Part shown: piece by piece, positions 8,101 through 17,411 of the stretch
How the letters are laid out: the number at the start of each line of letters is the position of its first letter
How positions within the stretch are numbered: the stretch's first letter is position 1
From: an uncultured Alphaproteobacteria bacterium
Lineage (GTDB): Bacteria > Pseudomonadota > Alphaproteobacteria > Rhodobacterales > Rhodobacteraceae
Direction of reading: 5' to 3'
DNA: 52,769 nt
NCBI GenBank assembly: GCA_902537235.1
Contig: CACBAO010000010.1
Location: 1 to 52,769, forward strand
Notes under the pieces: generated by a model
Seen by the model: the letters and a program-made list of their open reading frames with translations, nothing else
Told to the model about the DNA's origin: nothing
Database searches by the model: none
Position numbers and translations under genes: made by a program

Positions 8101-10127
8101 TGTGTGGATTTGCCGGTTTAATAACTGATAGTGGAAAAATATCTAATTTGGCTTCCCTGGTGAGCCGAATGGCAGACACACTTGAACACCGCGGGCCAGA
8201 TGATGCCGGCACCTGGGTCGATGCAGACTCGGGCGTAGCTCTTGGTTTTCGTCGTCTAGCAATCATTGATTTGTCGTCAGCTGGTCAGCAGCCGATGGTT
8301 TCGACTAGTGGTCGGTTTACTATTGTATTGAATGGTGAAATTTATAATCACTTACAATTGCGTTCAGAGTTGACTGCTACAGGTGCAGCACCCGTCTGGC
8401 GCGGTCATTCAGATACGGAGACGTTGCTTGCTTGTTTTGAGCACTGGGGTTTAGTGTCTACACTTACAAAAACAGCTGGAATGTTTGCCATAGCTCTTTG
8501 GGATGCCAACGAACGTAAAATGCACTTGGTGCGCGACCGATTTGGTGAAAAGCCTTTGTATTATGGCTGGGTCGGGAGTGGATCTAGGAGGGCGTTTTTG
8601 TTTGGTTCGGAGTTGAAAGCTTTTCGTGCGTACAATGGGTTTGATAATGCAATTTGTCGCGAAGCACTAGCTCAGTACATGAGATATATGGTCGTACCTG
8701 CGCCGCGTAGTATTTACAAGAATATTTTTAAGCTTGAGCCAGGTTGTTTACTCACTATACAGGGATCTGTAACAGGCTGCGCCCCTTCTCAACCTCTACG
8801 GCCACCGGTCAGTTACAGAAACATTAAAATTAAACGTTGGTGGGCTTTATCTGATACCCTGCATACTGTAGCAAAACAGCATATTACAGATGAGGTCGAA
8901 GAACTAGAAAAGTTAGAACAATGTCTTAGAGAAGCGGTCCGCTTACAATCACAAGCTGACGTACCTCGCGGCGCATTTCTTTCGGGCGGAGTGGACTCAT
9001 CTATGACCGTCGCCTTAATGCAGCAACAGGCTTCACATGCCATTAAGACATTTACTGTAGGTTTTGAAGACGCAACTTTTGATGAATCTCAATTCGCCTG
9101 CAAAGTAGCGAAGCACCTTGGTACAGATCATACTGAGCTGTTGGTTACCTCAGCTGAGGCACAGAAAGTCATTCCTCTTTTGCCTAACATATATGATGAA
9201 CCGTTTGCCGATTCGTCTCAAATTCCAACTTACTTAGTCTCCAAAGTTGCGCGACAACAGGTTGCAGTTGCCTTATCAGGAGATGCAGGTGACGAGTTAT
9301 TTGGTGGATACAATCGCTATTTTTGGGGACCAAGGATCTGGGCTAAATTGGCATGGTTGCCCTACTCAATGCGGCAAATATTAGGATTGGCAATAAGAGC
9401 AATACCGATCGCAGGATGGGATACATTGAGCCGTCCAATAAACACTTTAATGAATAGTGGTGACAGAATTGTACGGGTTGGTGAAAAGGCACATAATCTA
9501 TCAAATCGTCTGCACAGTGTCCGTAATGTTGACGATTTATACTTGAGCTTGCTATCAAAGTGGCAAGATCCAGCGCGAGTGGTACGAGGTGAGAGCAGTT
9601 TTAATGTTTCTGAGCCTAGTAGTATTCTAGACGATGAGTTGCCTGCCGACCTATTTGATAACTTTGAAAACTGTGCATTAAGGATGATGTATCGTGATAG
9701 CATGATGTATTTGCCTGATGACATTTTATGCAAAGTGGATCGTGCAGCTATGGCCGTAAGCTTAGAAACTCGCGTTCCATTTCTAGATCATCGTGTAGCT
9801 GAACTTGCATGGCGGCTACCGCTAAATATGAAAATTCGTAATGGTCAAGGTAAATGGGCTCTGCGCCAAGTTCTTTATAAGTATGTACCGCGTCAACTGA
9901 TTGAAAGACCTAAAACAGGTTTTGGTGTCCCTATTGGTGATTGGTTGCGCGGACCTCTGCGTCTTTGGGCTGAAAACTTGTTGGACCAAAATAGACTTAA
10001 TGCCGAAGGATATTTTCACTCTGCACCAATTCATAAAAAATGGGCTGAACATATGTCTGGAAAACGTAATCACACTGATAGCCTTTGGACTGTATTAATG
10101 TTTCAGGCTTGGTTAGAAACACAGTGA
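8100..10127 (+). CDS. asnB: Asparagine synthase (glutamine-hydrolysing) family amidotransferase, copy 1
   Basis: A 675-residue two-domain amidotransferase. The N terminus MCGFAGLI places the catalytic Cys at residue 2 and fixes the start. The glutaminase domain continues with EHRGPDDAG and LNGEIYNH. The synthetase domain has the pyrophosphate loop FLSGGVDSS near residue 297, SGDAGDELFGGYNRY and VDRAAMAVSLETRVPFLDH. Its position in a sugar cluster, and a second copy at 13106, suggest amidation of a polysaccharide component such as a uronic acid rather than free asparagine synthesis. The start overlaps the methyltransferase stop and the end overlaps the next gene by 4 bases. Confidence 0.92.
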   Translation: MCGFAGLITDSGKISNLASLVSRMADTLEHRGPDDAGTWVDADSGVALGFRRLAIIDLSSAGQQPMVSTSGRFTIVLNGEIYNHLQLRSELTATGAAPVWRGHSDTETLLACFEHWGLVSTLTKTAGMFAIALWDANERKMHLVRDRFGEKPLYYGWVGSGSRRAFLFGSELKAFRAYNGFDNAICREALAQYMRYMVVPAPRSIYKNIFKLEPGCLLTIQGSVTGCAPSQPLRPPVSYRNIKIKRWWALSDTLHTVAKQHITDEVEELEKLEQCLREAVRLQSQADVPRGAFLSGGVDSSMTVALMQQQASHAIKTFTVGFEDATFDESQFACKVAKHLGTDHTELLVTSAEAQKVIPLLPNIYDEPFADSSQIPTYLVSKVARQQVAVALSGDAGDELFGGYNRYFWGPRIWAKLAWLPYSMRQILGLAIRAIPIAGWDTLSRPINTLMNSGDRIVRVGEKAHNLSNRLHSVRNVDDLYLSLLSKWQDPARVVRGESSFNVSEPSSILDDELPADLFDNFENCALRMMYRDSMMYLPDDILCKVDRAAMAVSLETRVPFLDHRVAELAWRLPLNMKIRNGQGKWALRQVLYKYVPRQLIERPKTGFGVPIGDWLRGPLRLWAENLLDQNRLNAEGYFHSAPIHKKWAEHMSGKRNHTDSLWTVLMFQAWLETQ

Positions 10128-11281
10128 GAATTTTGTTTCCAAATAAATCTTCTCGTGGTCTTTTGATTGGACTAATTGCCGCACATGTTTTAGGGACACT
10201 TATTGCCTATACTGTATATGCTAAAGTCTCATCCCTTGGAGATGGCTATAATCCAGAAGCGTATGAAGCCGTGAAGGAGGCTTACGAATATCGGTTTGGT
10301 TCAACGGTCTTTGTGTGGGGCATTTATTTCTTTGTTAGCAAGGTACTTCCTTTTTTTCTAGCTCCAATGGTTTTCGGAATAATCGTCGCTATTTTAATTT
10401 GGCACGCCTTTCGAGATATTTATATCTACACTAGTCGAAAACTTTTTTGGGTCTGCAATTTATTTCCACACTTTTTGATTTGGTCAGGAACTTCGTCCAA
10501 AGAACAGATCGTAATTATTTGTGGGATTATCGTAATCAATTTTGTTGCTCGCCGCTTATTTAGCTTTAGGCAATCAAAAATAAGCCTTTTATTTACAATT
10601 ATAGCGTTAGGAATGATATATATTATCAGGCCAAACTATTCTGTGATTTATTTCACAATATTTATAACTGCATTTAGTACTCCATTGCTTAATTCAATAA
10701 TAACAAAAAGATTATCAGTTGGAGTTTGGTTTGTGACATTTATATTATCAATTTCTGCATTAATGCTTTTCTTAGCTTTGCAAAAGTTTTTTTATAGCGA
10801 AGAATTTACCTATTACATGAAGTGGACACAACATAGTTTTTTAGCGTATGACAAAGCGGGATCTAATAGGACTGATATACAGTGGAATAATTTTTATGAT
10901 TTTTTTTATAATTCTCTATGGGGGATTCCTCAGGGATTTATAGGCCCTACTTTTATCGAAATTTTATCCAAGCCAATTCAAGCGCCAGCATTTTTTGAGG
11001 GTGTTGTTTACCTAATGGTAATATTATATTTGCTTTACAAATTAATTCAATTGAGTAAATCAACTCGATTTCTTAGGGTTCACATCTTCCCCTTTATTTT
11101 TATAGGATTTTGTATCATATTTGCAAGCTATCCATTTTTAATATTTAACCCTGGATCCGCACTAAGGTACAAGCAAGCTCTGCATCCACTACTGATTTTC
11201 TATCCGTTACTGATTTTAGCATATAATAGAGCAAACAATTTCAGGAATACTATTTTCAAAAGGGGCTTTGATGCGCGTTAA
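10124..11281 (+). CDS. Polytopic membrane protein, probable Wzy-like polysaccharide polymerase
   Basis: A 385-residue hydrophobic protein with roughly 8–10 transmembrane segments, including GLLIGLIAAHVLG, KVLPFFLAPMVFGIIVAIL, a segment before PHFLIWSGTSSKE, and the C-terminal LHPLLIFYPLLILAY. A central periplasmic-looking loop carries polar and aromatic residues. PHFLIWSGTSSKE and GSALRYKQ resemble conserved loops of EpsG/Wzy-type polymerases. The GTG at 10124 overlaps the asnB stop as GTGA and is preferred over a TTG at 10085. A function in joining repeat units is inferred from topology and locus; a membrane glycosyltransferase is an alternative. Confidence 0.65.
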   Translation: MRILFPNKSSRGLLIGLIAAHVLGTLIAYTVYAKVSSLGDGYNPEAYEAVKEAYEYRFGSTVFVWGIYFFVSKVLPFFLAPMVFGIIVAILIWHAFRDIYIYTSRKLFWVCNLFPHFLIWSGTSSKEQIVIICGIIVINFVARRLFSFRQSKISLLFTIIALGMIYIIRPNYSVIYFTIFITAFSTPLLNSIITKRLSVGVWFVTFILSISALMLFLALQKFFYSEEFTYYMKWTQHSFLAYDKAGSNRTDIQWNNFYDFFYNSLWGIPQGFIGPTFIEILSKPIQAPAFFEGVVYLMVILYLLYKLIQLSKSTRFLRVHIFPFIFIGFCIIFASYPFLIFNPGSALRYKQALHPLLIFYPLLILAYNRANNFRNTIFKRGFDAR

Positions 11282-11567
11282 TATTCCAACAAATATCCAG
11301 AAACTCATTGTAAGTTTCGTTTAAAAGAAACTAGCACATAATAATCATCAAATTGTAAACTATTTCAACCTATCTAAAACATTTTTTTCTGGTCACGGCT
11401 ATATCAAAGTACTAAGTTTTTCTAATCTCATAATGGTTACTTCTATTTCAGCGCAGGTTTCTTGCGTACCTTTTCATCTTATAACCGTTGAGCAATATCA
11501 GTATGGTATTTTGTTAATATTGTTGGCTCCCATAAATATTACTGTGTATGGGGTTGGATGGCTGTAG
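11271..11567 (+). pseudogene. Decayed gene, possibly Wzx-type flippase N-terminal remnant
   Basis: An ATG at 11271 overlaps the end of the polymerase gene but hits a TAA at 11322. The same frame then stays open for 80 codons to a TAG at 11565. The translated stretch reads like the first two helices of a Wzx/MATE-type flippase: YIKVLSFSNLI, a hydrophobic helix, then TVEQYQYGILLILLAPINI, which mirrors the usual 'L(T/S)PEQ(Y/F)GI' loop. No ATG occurs at a sensible place after the stop. It is read as a broken gene from pattern resemblance only. No intact flippase gene is seen in the window. Confidence 0.42.
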
Positions 11568-11813
11568 TAAGGTGCGTTGTGCATTCTTACTGAGATTATG
11601 CTAAAAATTCAAAAGAGTAAAAATACTACAGTGCTTCCGCACTAAACAGAATAGGTTATGGAGCGTATGGCATTAATTTAGTAACTGCCTGTAACGAAAA
11701 ACTCTTTTTCAAAATGACAAATCACAGCAAAAACTTGTTAGACAAACTTTATCTATTTTGAATAATGTGTAGCCTGCAAGATTACCTAAATCTATTAACA
11801 CCAGTAAGAACCA
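11568..11813 (+). other. AT-rich non-coding gap after the flippase-like remnant
   Basis: No ORF with a believable start, no tRNA and no clear hairpin terminator is seen. One open run in another frame (about 11636–11760, containing IGYGAYGINLVTA) could be more of the same decayed gene, but it is too short to identify. With the remnant before it, the total gap between intact genes is about 530 bases, far larger than elsewhere in this tightly packed cluster. Confidence 0.5.
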
Positions 11814-12905
11814 ATGAAAAATATCATTGTATTTACGAGCAGTGAACTTGGTGGCGCTGAGCGCAGTCTCACCCGCATGGCACTAGCGTCTCCATCTGGA
11901 TTATACCAATTGGCCACCTTGGACGGAGAGGGTCCCTGGTGTGATTGGGTTCGTGATCAAGGGAAACGACCATTGGTTTTTGGGGCACGAGCTGGAGTAC
12001 GGCACGGAAAGCTAAGTTTTACTGCATTAATGTCTCTTGTTCGCTATGTTATAACTGAAGATATACACGTTATTTATATTTGCGGTTTTAGGGCGTCGTT
12101 GTATTTACGTTTGCTTAAGCCATTCATGCTTAGAGTTAAATTGGTTCACGGCATTCGTACTGACCCATGCACAAATTCGCTTTCTGATATATTTTTTAGA
12201 TTTATTGAACGGTGGCTCAATTGGCTTGTTGATTTGTATATTGTAAATTCTAAAAAAGCTGCGGTTTCCTTGGTTCAAAAGTGTGGAGTTTCGTCTAATA
12301 AAATCCAGGTAATTCATAATGGCATTGCAGAGATACCCAAAAATGCAATTCCGTTAGCTAAAAGACCACTCAATGTCCTAACTGTAGCAAACCTAAATCC
12401 CTATAAGGGCCATATAGATTATCTTTTAGCTATAGAATCAGTACTAGAAAAAATTCCAGATGTAAAATTCACCTTCGTTGGGAGAGACGATATGAATGGA
12501 AAGGTACAGTCGAAAATTGTGGAGATGCATTTAAGTAAGAGTGTGAAATATGTGGGCTTCCATAGGGATGTTTCTTCTTGGATGAATGATGCAAGATTAC
12601 TAGTTGTGCCCTCGTTAAAAGAGGGCTTCCCCACAGTTGTTTTGGAAGCCATGTCTTATGGAATTCCAGTAGTAGGATACAATATAGGTGGCTTGCCAGA
12701 GTTGGTTCGCCATGGTGTGGATGGGTTATTGGTACCTGCTACAGATAGGGAGGCCCTTGCAATGTCAATCGTTGATTTGTTAAAAGACAGGGTGTTATCA
12801 GATAAAATATCAGCTTCTTGCTTGAAGCGAATTAGTGATGATTTTCAGTTAGATACATGTGTTAAAAAACATTTGAATACTTTTAAAACCCTATTTAAAA
12901 ATTGA
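11814..12905 (+). CDS. Glycosyltransferase family 4 (GT-B fold)
   Basis: A 363-residue GT4 enzyme. The N terminus IIVFTSSELGGAERSL carries the Gly-rich GGAE loop of the acceptor domain. The C-terminal domain has VANLNPYKGH, FTFVGRDD, and VPSLKEGFPTVVLEAMSYGIPVV, the full EX7E donor motif, followed by GGLPELVRHGVDGLLV. The ATG at 11814 begins the first strand. It sits alone between the two stretches read as decayed genes, so it may have its own promoter in the preceding gap, although none is clearly recognised. Confidence 0.9.
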   Translation: MKNIIVFTSSELGGAERSLTRMALASPSGLYQLATLDGEGPWCDWVRDQGKRPLVFGARAGVRHGKLSFTALMSLVRYVITEDIHVIYICGFRASLYLRLLKPFMLRVKLVHGIRTDPCTNSLSDIFFRFIERWLNWLVDLYIVNSKKAAVSLVQKCGVSSNKIQVIHNGIAEIPKNAIPLAKRPLNVLTVANLNPYKGHIDYLLAIESVLEKIPDVKFTFVGRDDMNGKVQSKIVEMHLSKSVKYVGFHRDVSSWMNDARLLVVPSLKEGFPTVVLEAMSYGIPVVGYNIGGLPELVRHGVDGLLVPATDREALAMSIVDLLKDRVLSDKISASCLKRISDDFQLDTCVKKHLNTFKTLFKN

Positions 12906-12918
12906 GAGGGATAGTACA

Positions 12919-13106
12919 ATGACTATTAATAAAAGTTGGCAGCGTTTTTCTCTTGAACGCATTCTTGAAAAACATAGCCAAAAAAGTGGTGCTCAGAAAA
13001 GACATCTTATCAATTTGGCTGTGAAACGAGAAATCATATGGCAGAAACATGGACGGTTCTAATGTATTCTAAATGGCAAGAAAACTGGAAACAGAGACGC
13101 TTGTAA
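12919..13106 (+). pseudogene. Remnant of an asnB 3' end
   Basis: Between the GT4 and the next asnB there is a 23-codon frame, ATG 13038 to TAA 13104–13106, preceded in frame by codons for K-K-W and R-N-H. The pattern RNH-x4-WTVLM-x3-W matches the C terminus of asnB copy 1 (RNHTDSLWTVLMFQAW) with identical spacing in that stretch. K-K-W also recurs upstream, but 13 rather than 7 residues away. Further upstream this frame has several stops. The stop shares a base with the asnB copy 2 start (TAATG). A separate 47-codon ORF at 12919–13062 in another frame, with GAGGG upstream, might be an independent small gene but matches nothing known to me. Confidence 0.5.
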
Positions 13107-15073
13107 TGTGCGGTCTTACTGGTTTCTTGGCAGCAGGTGAGAATTCATCATATGCAGAAATGGAGCAATCTTTGTTATCCATGCGCACTTCTCTTTTACA
13201 TCGGGGACCAGATGATGCTGGTTTGTGGGCAGATACGAATTCTGGAATTTGGATGGGTCATCAACGATTAGCTATCGTCGATTTGACTCGTACTGGTCTT
13301 CAGCCAATGAAATCAGCCAGCGGAAGATACATCATTGTGTTTAATGGTGAGATCTATAACCATATGATGTTGCGTCAAATGTTGGAAAATTCAGGGAAAA
13401 ATCCAAACTGGCATGGCCATTCCGACACCGAGTCGCTAATTGCGGGCTTTGATGCGTGGGGTATTCGAGAAACAATAGAAAAAACAATTGGGATGTTTGC
13501 ATTTGCTGTTTGGGACAGACGAACGTCTAGCTTAACTCTTGGACGAGATCGAATTGGCGAAAAACCACTTTATTATGGCTGGCAAGGACAAGGAAAGTCT
13601 GCAGTATTTTTGTTTGGATCTGAACTCAAAGCATTGCGAGCACATCCTGCTTTTGAAGGTAAGATTAGTCGTAATGCAATAAGTCTCCAAATGCGATACA
13701 AATATATCCCAGCTCCTTACTCGATTTACGAGGGCATTAAAAAGCTTTTGCCTGGCAGTCTGCTTACAGTTTCTTTGCAACAACGAGAGCCTGAAGTTTC
13801 AACTTTTTGGTCAAGTGTAGAAGTTGCCATCGGTGGCATGGAAAATAGATTTTTAGGAGATTATAAACAAGCTATTGATGAGATGGAGCTATTACTCAAG
13901 GATGCAATTTGCAATCAGATGACGGCTGAGGTGCCGTTGGGAGCGTTTTTATCAGGTGGAATAGATTCGTCGACGGTTGTTGCATTGATGCAGGCTCAAT
14001 CATCACGACCAATAAAAACATTCACTATTGGGTTTAACGAAGAAGGTTATGATGAGGCAGTCAATTCTAAAGCTGTAGCTAGGCACTTAGGTACCGAACA
14101 CACTGAACTGTATGTAGAGGCTGAGCAGGCTCGGTCAGTAATCCCTTTATTGAGTTCATTATATGATGAGCCGTTTTCTGATTCCTCTCAAATACCAACA
14201 TTTTTAGTATCAAAACTCGCTCAACAACATGTTAAAATATCGCTTTCCGGTGATGGTGGTGATGAACTTTTTTGTGGGTATAACCGCTACCTGTTGACTA
14301 GAAAATTAGGTCAAATGTTGGCAAATATACCAATGCCATTGCGAAAATTTGCCGGATTGGGCTTGACTAGTGTTTCTGCAGAAAAGTGGAACATGTTAGG
14401 AAATGCTCTAGCACGAATTTTTCCACAATCTCTAAAGTTTCCACAACTTGGGGATAAACTGCAAAAGTTAGCTGAGGTGTTGGCAAATCAATCTTATAAT
14501 GATTTATATTTGATGTTGGTATCAGACTGGAAGAACCCAGCATCTATCGTTATTGGAGGAGAAGAGCTACCGTTCTTGTCAACAAGTGATCTGAAAACAT
14601 TAAAAAGTCTCGTTGACGTTGAGCGTATGATGGTCATGGATACGCTTACTTATCTTCCAAATGATATTTTGACTAAGATTGACCGTGCTGCAATGGGTGT
14701 TTCGCTTGAAACGCGCGTGCCGTTTCTGGATCATCGTGTGGTAGAATTTGCCTGGAGATTGCCACTATCCATGAAGTTAAATCGTGGGCAAACCAAATGG
14801 ATACTACGTCAAGTTTTGAATCGACATGTACCCAGCAACTTAACCGAGCGTCCCAAAATGGGGTTTGGTGTACCCATTGACAGCTGGCTACGTGGTCCCC
14901 TTCGCGAATGGGCTGATGACTTGCTAGATGAAACGCGCCTTAAGCATGAGGGCTTTTTCTACACTACACTCATTCGTCAAAAATGGTCAGAGCACCTTAG
15001 TGGTTTGCGAAACTGGCAGTATCAGCTTTGGAACATACTCATGTTTCAAAGCTGGTTGGGAGAAAACAAATGA
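13106..15073 (+). CDS. asnB: Asparagine synthase (glutamine-hydrolysing) family amidotransferase, copy 2
   Basis: A 655-residue paralogue of the amidotransferase at 8100. The start is set at ATG 13106 because MCGLTGFLAAG puts the nucleophile Cys at residue 2; an in-frame ATG at 13073 would bury it. It retains LHRGPDDAG, FNGEIYNH, the ATP-pyrophosphatase loop FLSGGIDSS, SGDGGDELFCGYNRY and IDRAAMGVSLETRVPFLDHR. The two proteins are clearly homologous along their length but differ throughout, so the duplication is old or they arrived separately. It ends in an ATGA overlap with the fused glycosyltransferase. It probably amidates a sugar acid in the surface polymer (inference). Confidence 0.92.
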   Translation: MCGLTGFLAAGENSSYAEMEQSLLSMRTSLLHRGPDDAGLWADTNSGIWMGHQRLAIVDLTRTGLQPMKSASGRYIIVFNGEIYNHMMLRQMLENSGKNPNWHGHSDTESLIAGFDAWGIRETIEKTIGMFAFAVWDRRTSSLTLGRDRIGEKPLYYGWQGQGKSAVFLFGSELKALRAHPAFEGKISRNAISLQMRYKYIPAPYSIYEGIKKLLPGSLLTVSLQQREPEVSTFWSSVEVAIGGMENRFLGDYKQAIDEMELLLKDAICNQMTAEVPLGAFLSGGIDSSTVVALMQAQSSRPIKTFTIGFNEEGYDEAVNSKAVARHLGTEHTELYVEAEQARSVIPLLSSLYDEPFSDSSQIPTFLVSKLAQQHVKISLSGDGGDELFCGYNRYLLTRKLGQMLANIPMPLRKFAGLGLTSVSAEKWNMLGNALARIFPQSLKFPQLGDKLQKLAEVLANQSYNDLYLMLVSDWKNPASIVIGGEELPFLSTSDLKTLKSLVDVERMMVMDTLTYLPNDILTKIDRAAMGVSLETRVPFLDHRVVEFAWRLPLSMKLNRGQTKWILRQVLNRHVPSNLTERPKMGFGVPIDSWLRGPLREWADDLLDETRLKHEGFFYTTLIRQKWSEHLSGLRNWQYQLWNILMFQSWLGENK

Positions 15074-17340
15074 AGAAAATTTTATTTGTCATTAATGATG
15101 CTGCCTTTTTCGTTTCACATCGTTTACCAATCGCCCTAAAGCTGATTGATGAGGGATACGATGTACACTTAGCCTGCCGAGGAGATAATTCAACAATCTA
15201 CGATGAAATCGGCTTGACGTTTCATACCCTTGATATTGAGCGCAAGGGAGTACTCCCACTTCGTGAACTTCGTTTAGTCTTTCAACTTTACATGTTACTA
15301 ATTAAATTAAAACCTGACTTAGTCCATTTCGTTACCATAAAGCCATATTTATATGGTGGAATACTATCCCAAATTTTGAAAGTACCTGCGGTTGTTTCAG
15401 CTATTTCAGGACTTGGCAACGATTTCATGTCACGAGGTTTCAGGAGTAGTTTGTTAAGAGTAGTTTTGTACCCACTTTATAAATTAGCTTTTAAACATAA
15501 AAATCAAATTGCTATTTTTCAAAACAAAGATGACGCGAATTTTCTTTTAGACTGGGGCGTTTTAAACTCATCAAAAGTCCGTTTAGTTCGGGGTTCGGGA
15601 GTCGATTTAAATCGTTTTAAATATAGTTTAGAACCAGAAGGAAAAATTATAATAACTTTTGTTGCGCGGCTATTAATAGAAAAAGGAATAGGTGAATTTA
15701 TTGAAGCTTCTCGCTTGTTGTATCAGAAGGGGGTAGATGCAGAATTTTGGATTGTCGGTGATCGTGATGGCCAAAATCCCAAGTCTGTTTCCAAACGGCA
15801 GATAGATGAGTGGAAGGGTCTGCCAAATACTAAGTTTTTTGGATTTCGACAAAACGTGGCTGAGCTATATAGTAAATCGAATATAGCATGCTTGCCGTCA
15901 TATCGCGAGGGCTTACCCAAATCTTTAGCAGAAGCTGCGGCCTGTGGTCGCGCAGTGGTAACAACCAATGTCCCTGGGTGTCGTGATGCAATTGAACCTA
16001 ATAAAACAGGATTTCTAGTGCCAGCTAAAGATGCCCAGGCACTAGCTGAAAAGCTTGAGTTCTTAATTCAACAATCTGATTTACGAAACAAAATGGGACT
16101 TGCAGGGCGATCATTGGCAAAGGCACACTTCGATATTAAAAAAATAGTAGCTGATCATATGCAAATCTACAAAAAGCTGTTGGTCACAAAACCACTTGGA
16201 GCCCGAAAACTATTATTTGTAGTAAATGTTGATTGGTTCTTTCTATCTCACCGTTTGCCTATAGCTCTTGAAGCTATGCGACAGGGTTATGAAGTTCATA
16301 TTGCCACTGCCGTGACTGACCAGTTGGATGTACTTAAAAATCATGGTTTTGTGGTTCATCCTTTGACTTTAAATCGAAGCGGTGTTGGTTTATGGGCAAT
16401 AGGAAAGCCGTTTTGGCAAATTTATCGTGTTTGTAAACTTGTAAAACCAGATGTAGTCCATTTTGTTACAATTAAGCCTGTATTACTTGGGGGAGTCGCG
16501 GCCCGTTTGGCTCAAGTACCTGCTATTGTTTCAGCTGTATCTGGTTTGGGTTTTGTGTTTGTATCTAAGGGAATAGCGGCGGCAATTAGACGATGGGTGG
16601 TTAAACATCTTTACCGTGTAGCATTAGGGCATCTAAATCTGCGGGTAATTTTTCAAAATTCTAACGATCTGTCCTCTTTATCAAGTCTTGTTGAATTGCC
16701 TGAGCGAAAGGTAACAATGATACGCGGTTCAGGTGCCGACTTAACTCAGTATTGCGTGACACCATTACCAAAGGGGGTTCCTGTGGTTTTGCTTGCGGCG
16801 CGTTTGTTAGTTGACAAGGGAGTACGCGAGTTTGTACGATCTGCCCAGATACTTCGCAAGCGAGGTATATCGTCAAAGGATGTGCGGTTTGTAGTCGTGG
16901 GGAAGCCGGACCTTGATAATCCTCACAGTTTGCATCCAGATGAGTTGGCTAAGTGGACTAAAGACGGTGCTGTTGAATTGTGGGGTCATCGAACAGATAT
17001 GCCCCTCGTGATAGCTTCCGCACATGTAGTAGTTTTACCATCTTATTATGGAGAAGGACTACCTAAAGTGTTGATTGAGGCTGCAGCCTGCGGCCGGGCA
17101 GTGGTTACTACAGATCATCCGGGTTGCCGTGATGCAATTGAAGCTGATGTTTCAGGCCTTTTAGTTCCTGTGCGGGATGAGATAGCACTTGCTGATGCAA
17201 TAGAAAAACTACTGAATGACCCTGTTCTTTGTGCCCAAATGGGTCAAGCGGGCCGGATTCTTGCAGAAACTGCATTTGATGAAAAACAGGTCGTTGCAGC
17301 TCATTTGCAGATTTACCAAGAATTGACAAATAATTTATGA
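15070..17340 (+). CDS. Tandem fusion of two GT4 glycosyltransferases
   Basis: A 756-residue protein with two complete CapM-like GT4 units. Unit 1 (about residues 1–378) begins KKILFVINDAAFFVSHRLP; unit 2 (about 379–756) begins RKLLFVVNVDWFFLSHRLP. Both repeat the same landmarks in order: VHFVTIKP, AVVSAISGLG or AIVSAVSGLG, IFQN, RGSGVDL or RGSGADL, VAARLL-like strand, IVGD or VVGK, LPSYREGLPKSLAEAAACGRAVVTT or the YGEGLPKVLIEAAACGRAVVTT equivalent, and PGCRDAI. Both keep the donor-site Glu pair, so both may be active. The usual family length is near 380. The ATG at 15070 overlaps the asnB stop (ATGA). It may add two consecutive sugars. Confidence 0.9.
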   Translation: MKKILFVINDAAFFVSHRLPIALKLIDEGYDVHLACRGDNSTIYDEIGLTFHTLDIERKGVLPLRELRLVFQLYMLLIKLKPDLVHFVTIKPYLYGGILSQILKVPAVVSAISGLGNDFMSRGFRSSLLRVVLYPLYKLAFKHKNQIAIFQNKDDANFLLDWGVLNSSKVRLVRGSGVDLNRFKYSLEPEGKIIITFVARLLIEKGIGEFIEASRLLYQKGVDAEFWIVGDRDGQNPKSVSKRQIDEWKGLPNTKFFGFRQNVAELYSKSNIACLPSYREGLPKSLAEAAACGRAVVTTNVPGCRDAIEPNKTGFLVPAKDAQALAEKLEFLIQQSDLRNKMGLAGRSLAKAHFDIKKIVADHMQIYKKLLVTKPLGARKLLFVVNVDWFFLSHRLPIALEAMRQGYEVHIATAVTDQLDVLKNHGFVVHPLTLNRSGVGLWAIGKPFWQIYRVCKLVKPDVVHFVTIKPVLLGGVAARLAQVPAIVSAVSGLGFVFVSKGIAAAIRRWVVKHLYRVALGHLNLRVIFQNSNDLSSLSSLVELPERKVTMIRGSGADLTQYCVTPLPKGVPVVLLAARLLVDKGVREFVRSAQILRKRGISSKDVRFVVVGKPDLDNPHSLHPDELAKWTKDGAVELWGHRTDMPLVIASAHVVVLPSYYGEGLPKVLIEAAACGRAVVTTDHPGCRDAIEADVSGLLVPVRDEIALADAIEKLLNDPVLCAQMGQAGRILAETAFDEKQVVAAHLQIYQELTNNL

Positions 17341-17411
17341 TAAAAGCTTTGCTTTAAGAAAGCGGTCTAAATTGGAGGTCTATTGGAAATTTTAGAAAAA
17401 GCAAGTTTGTG

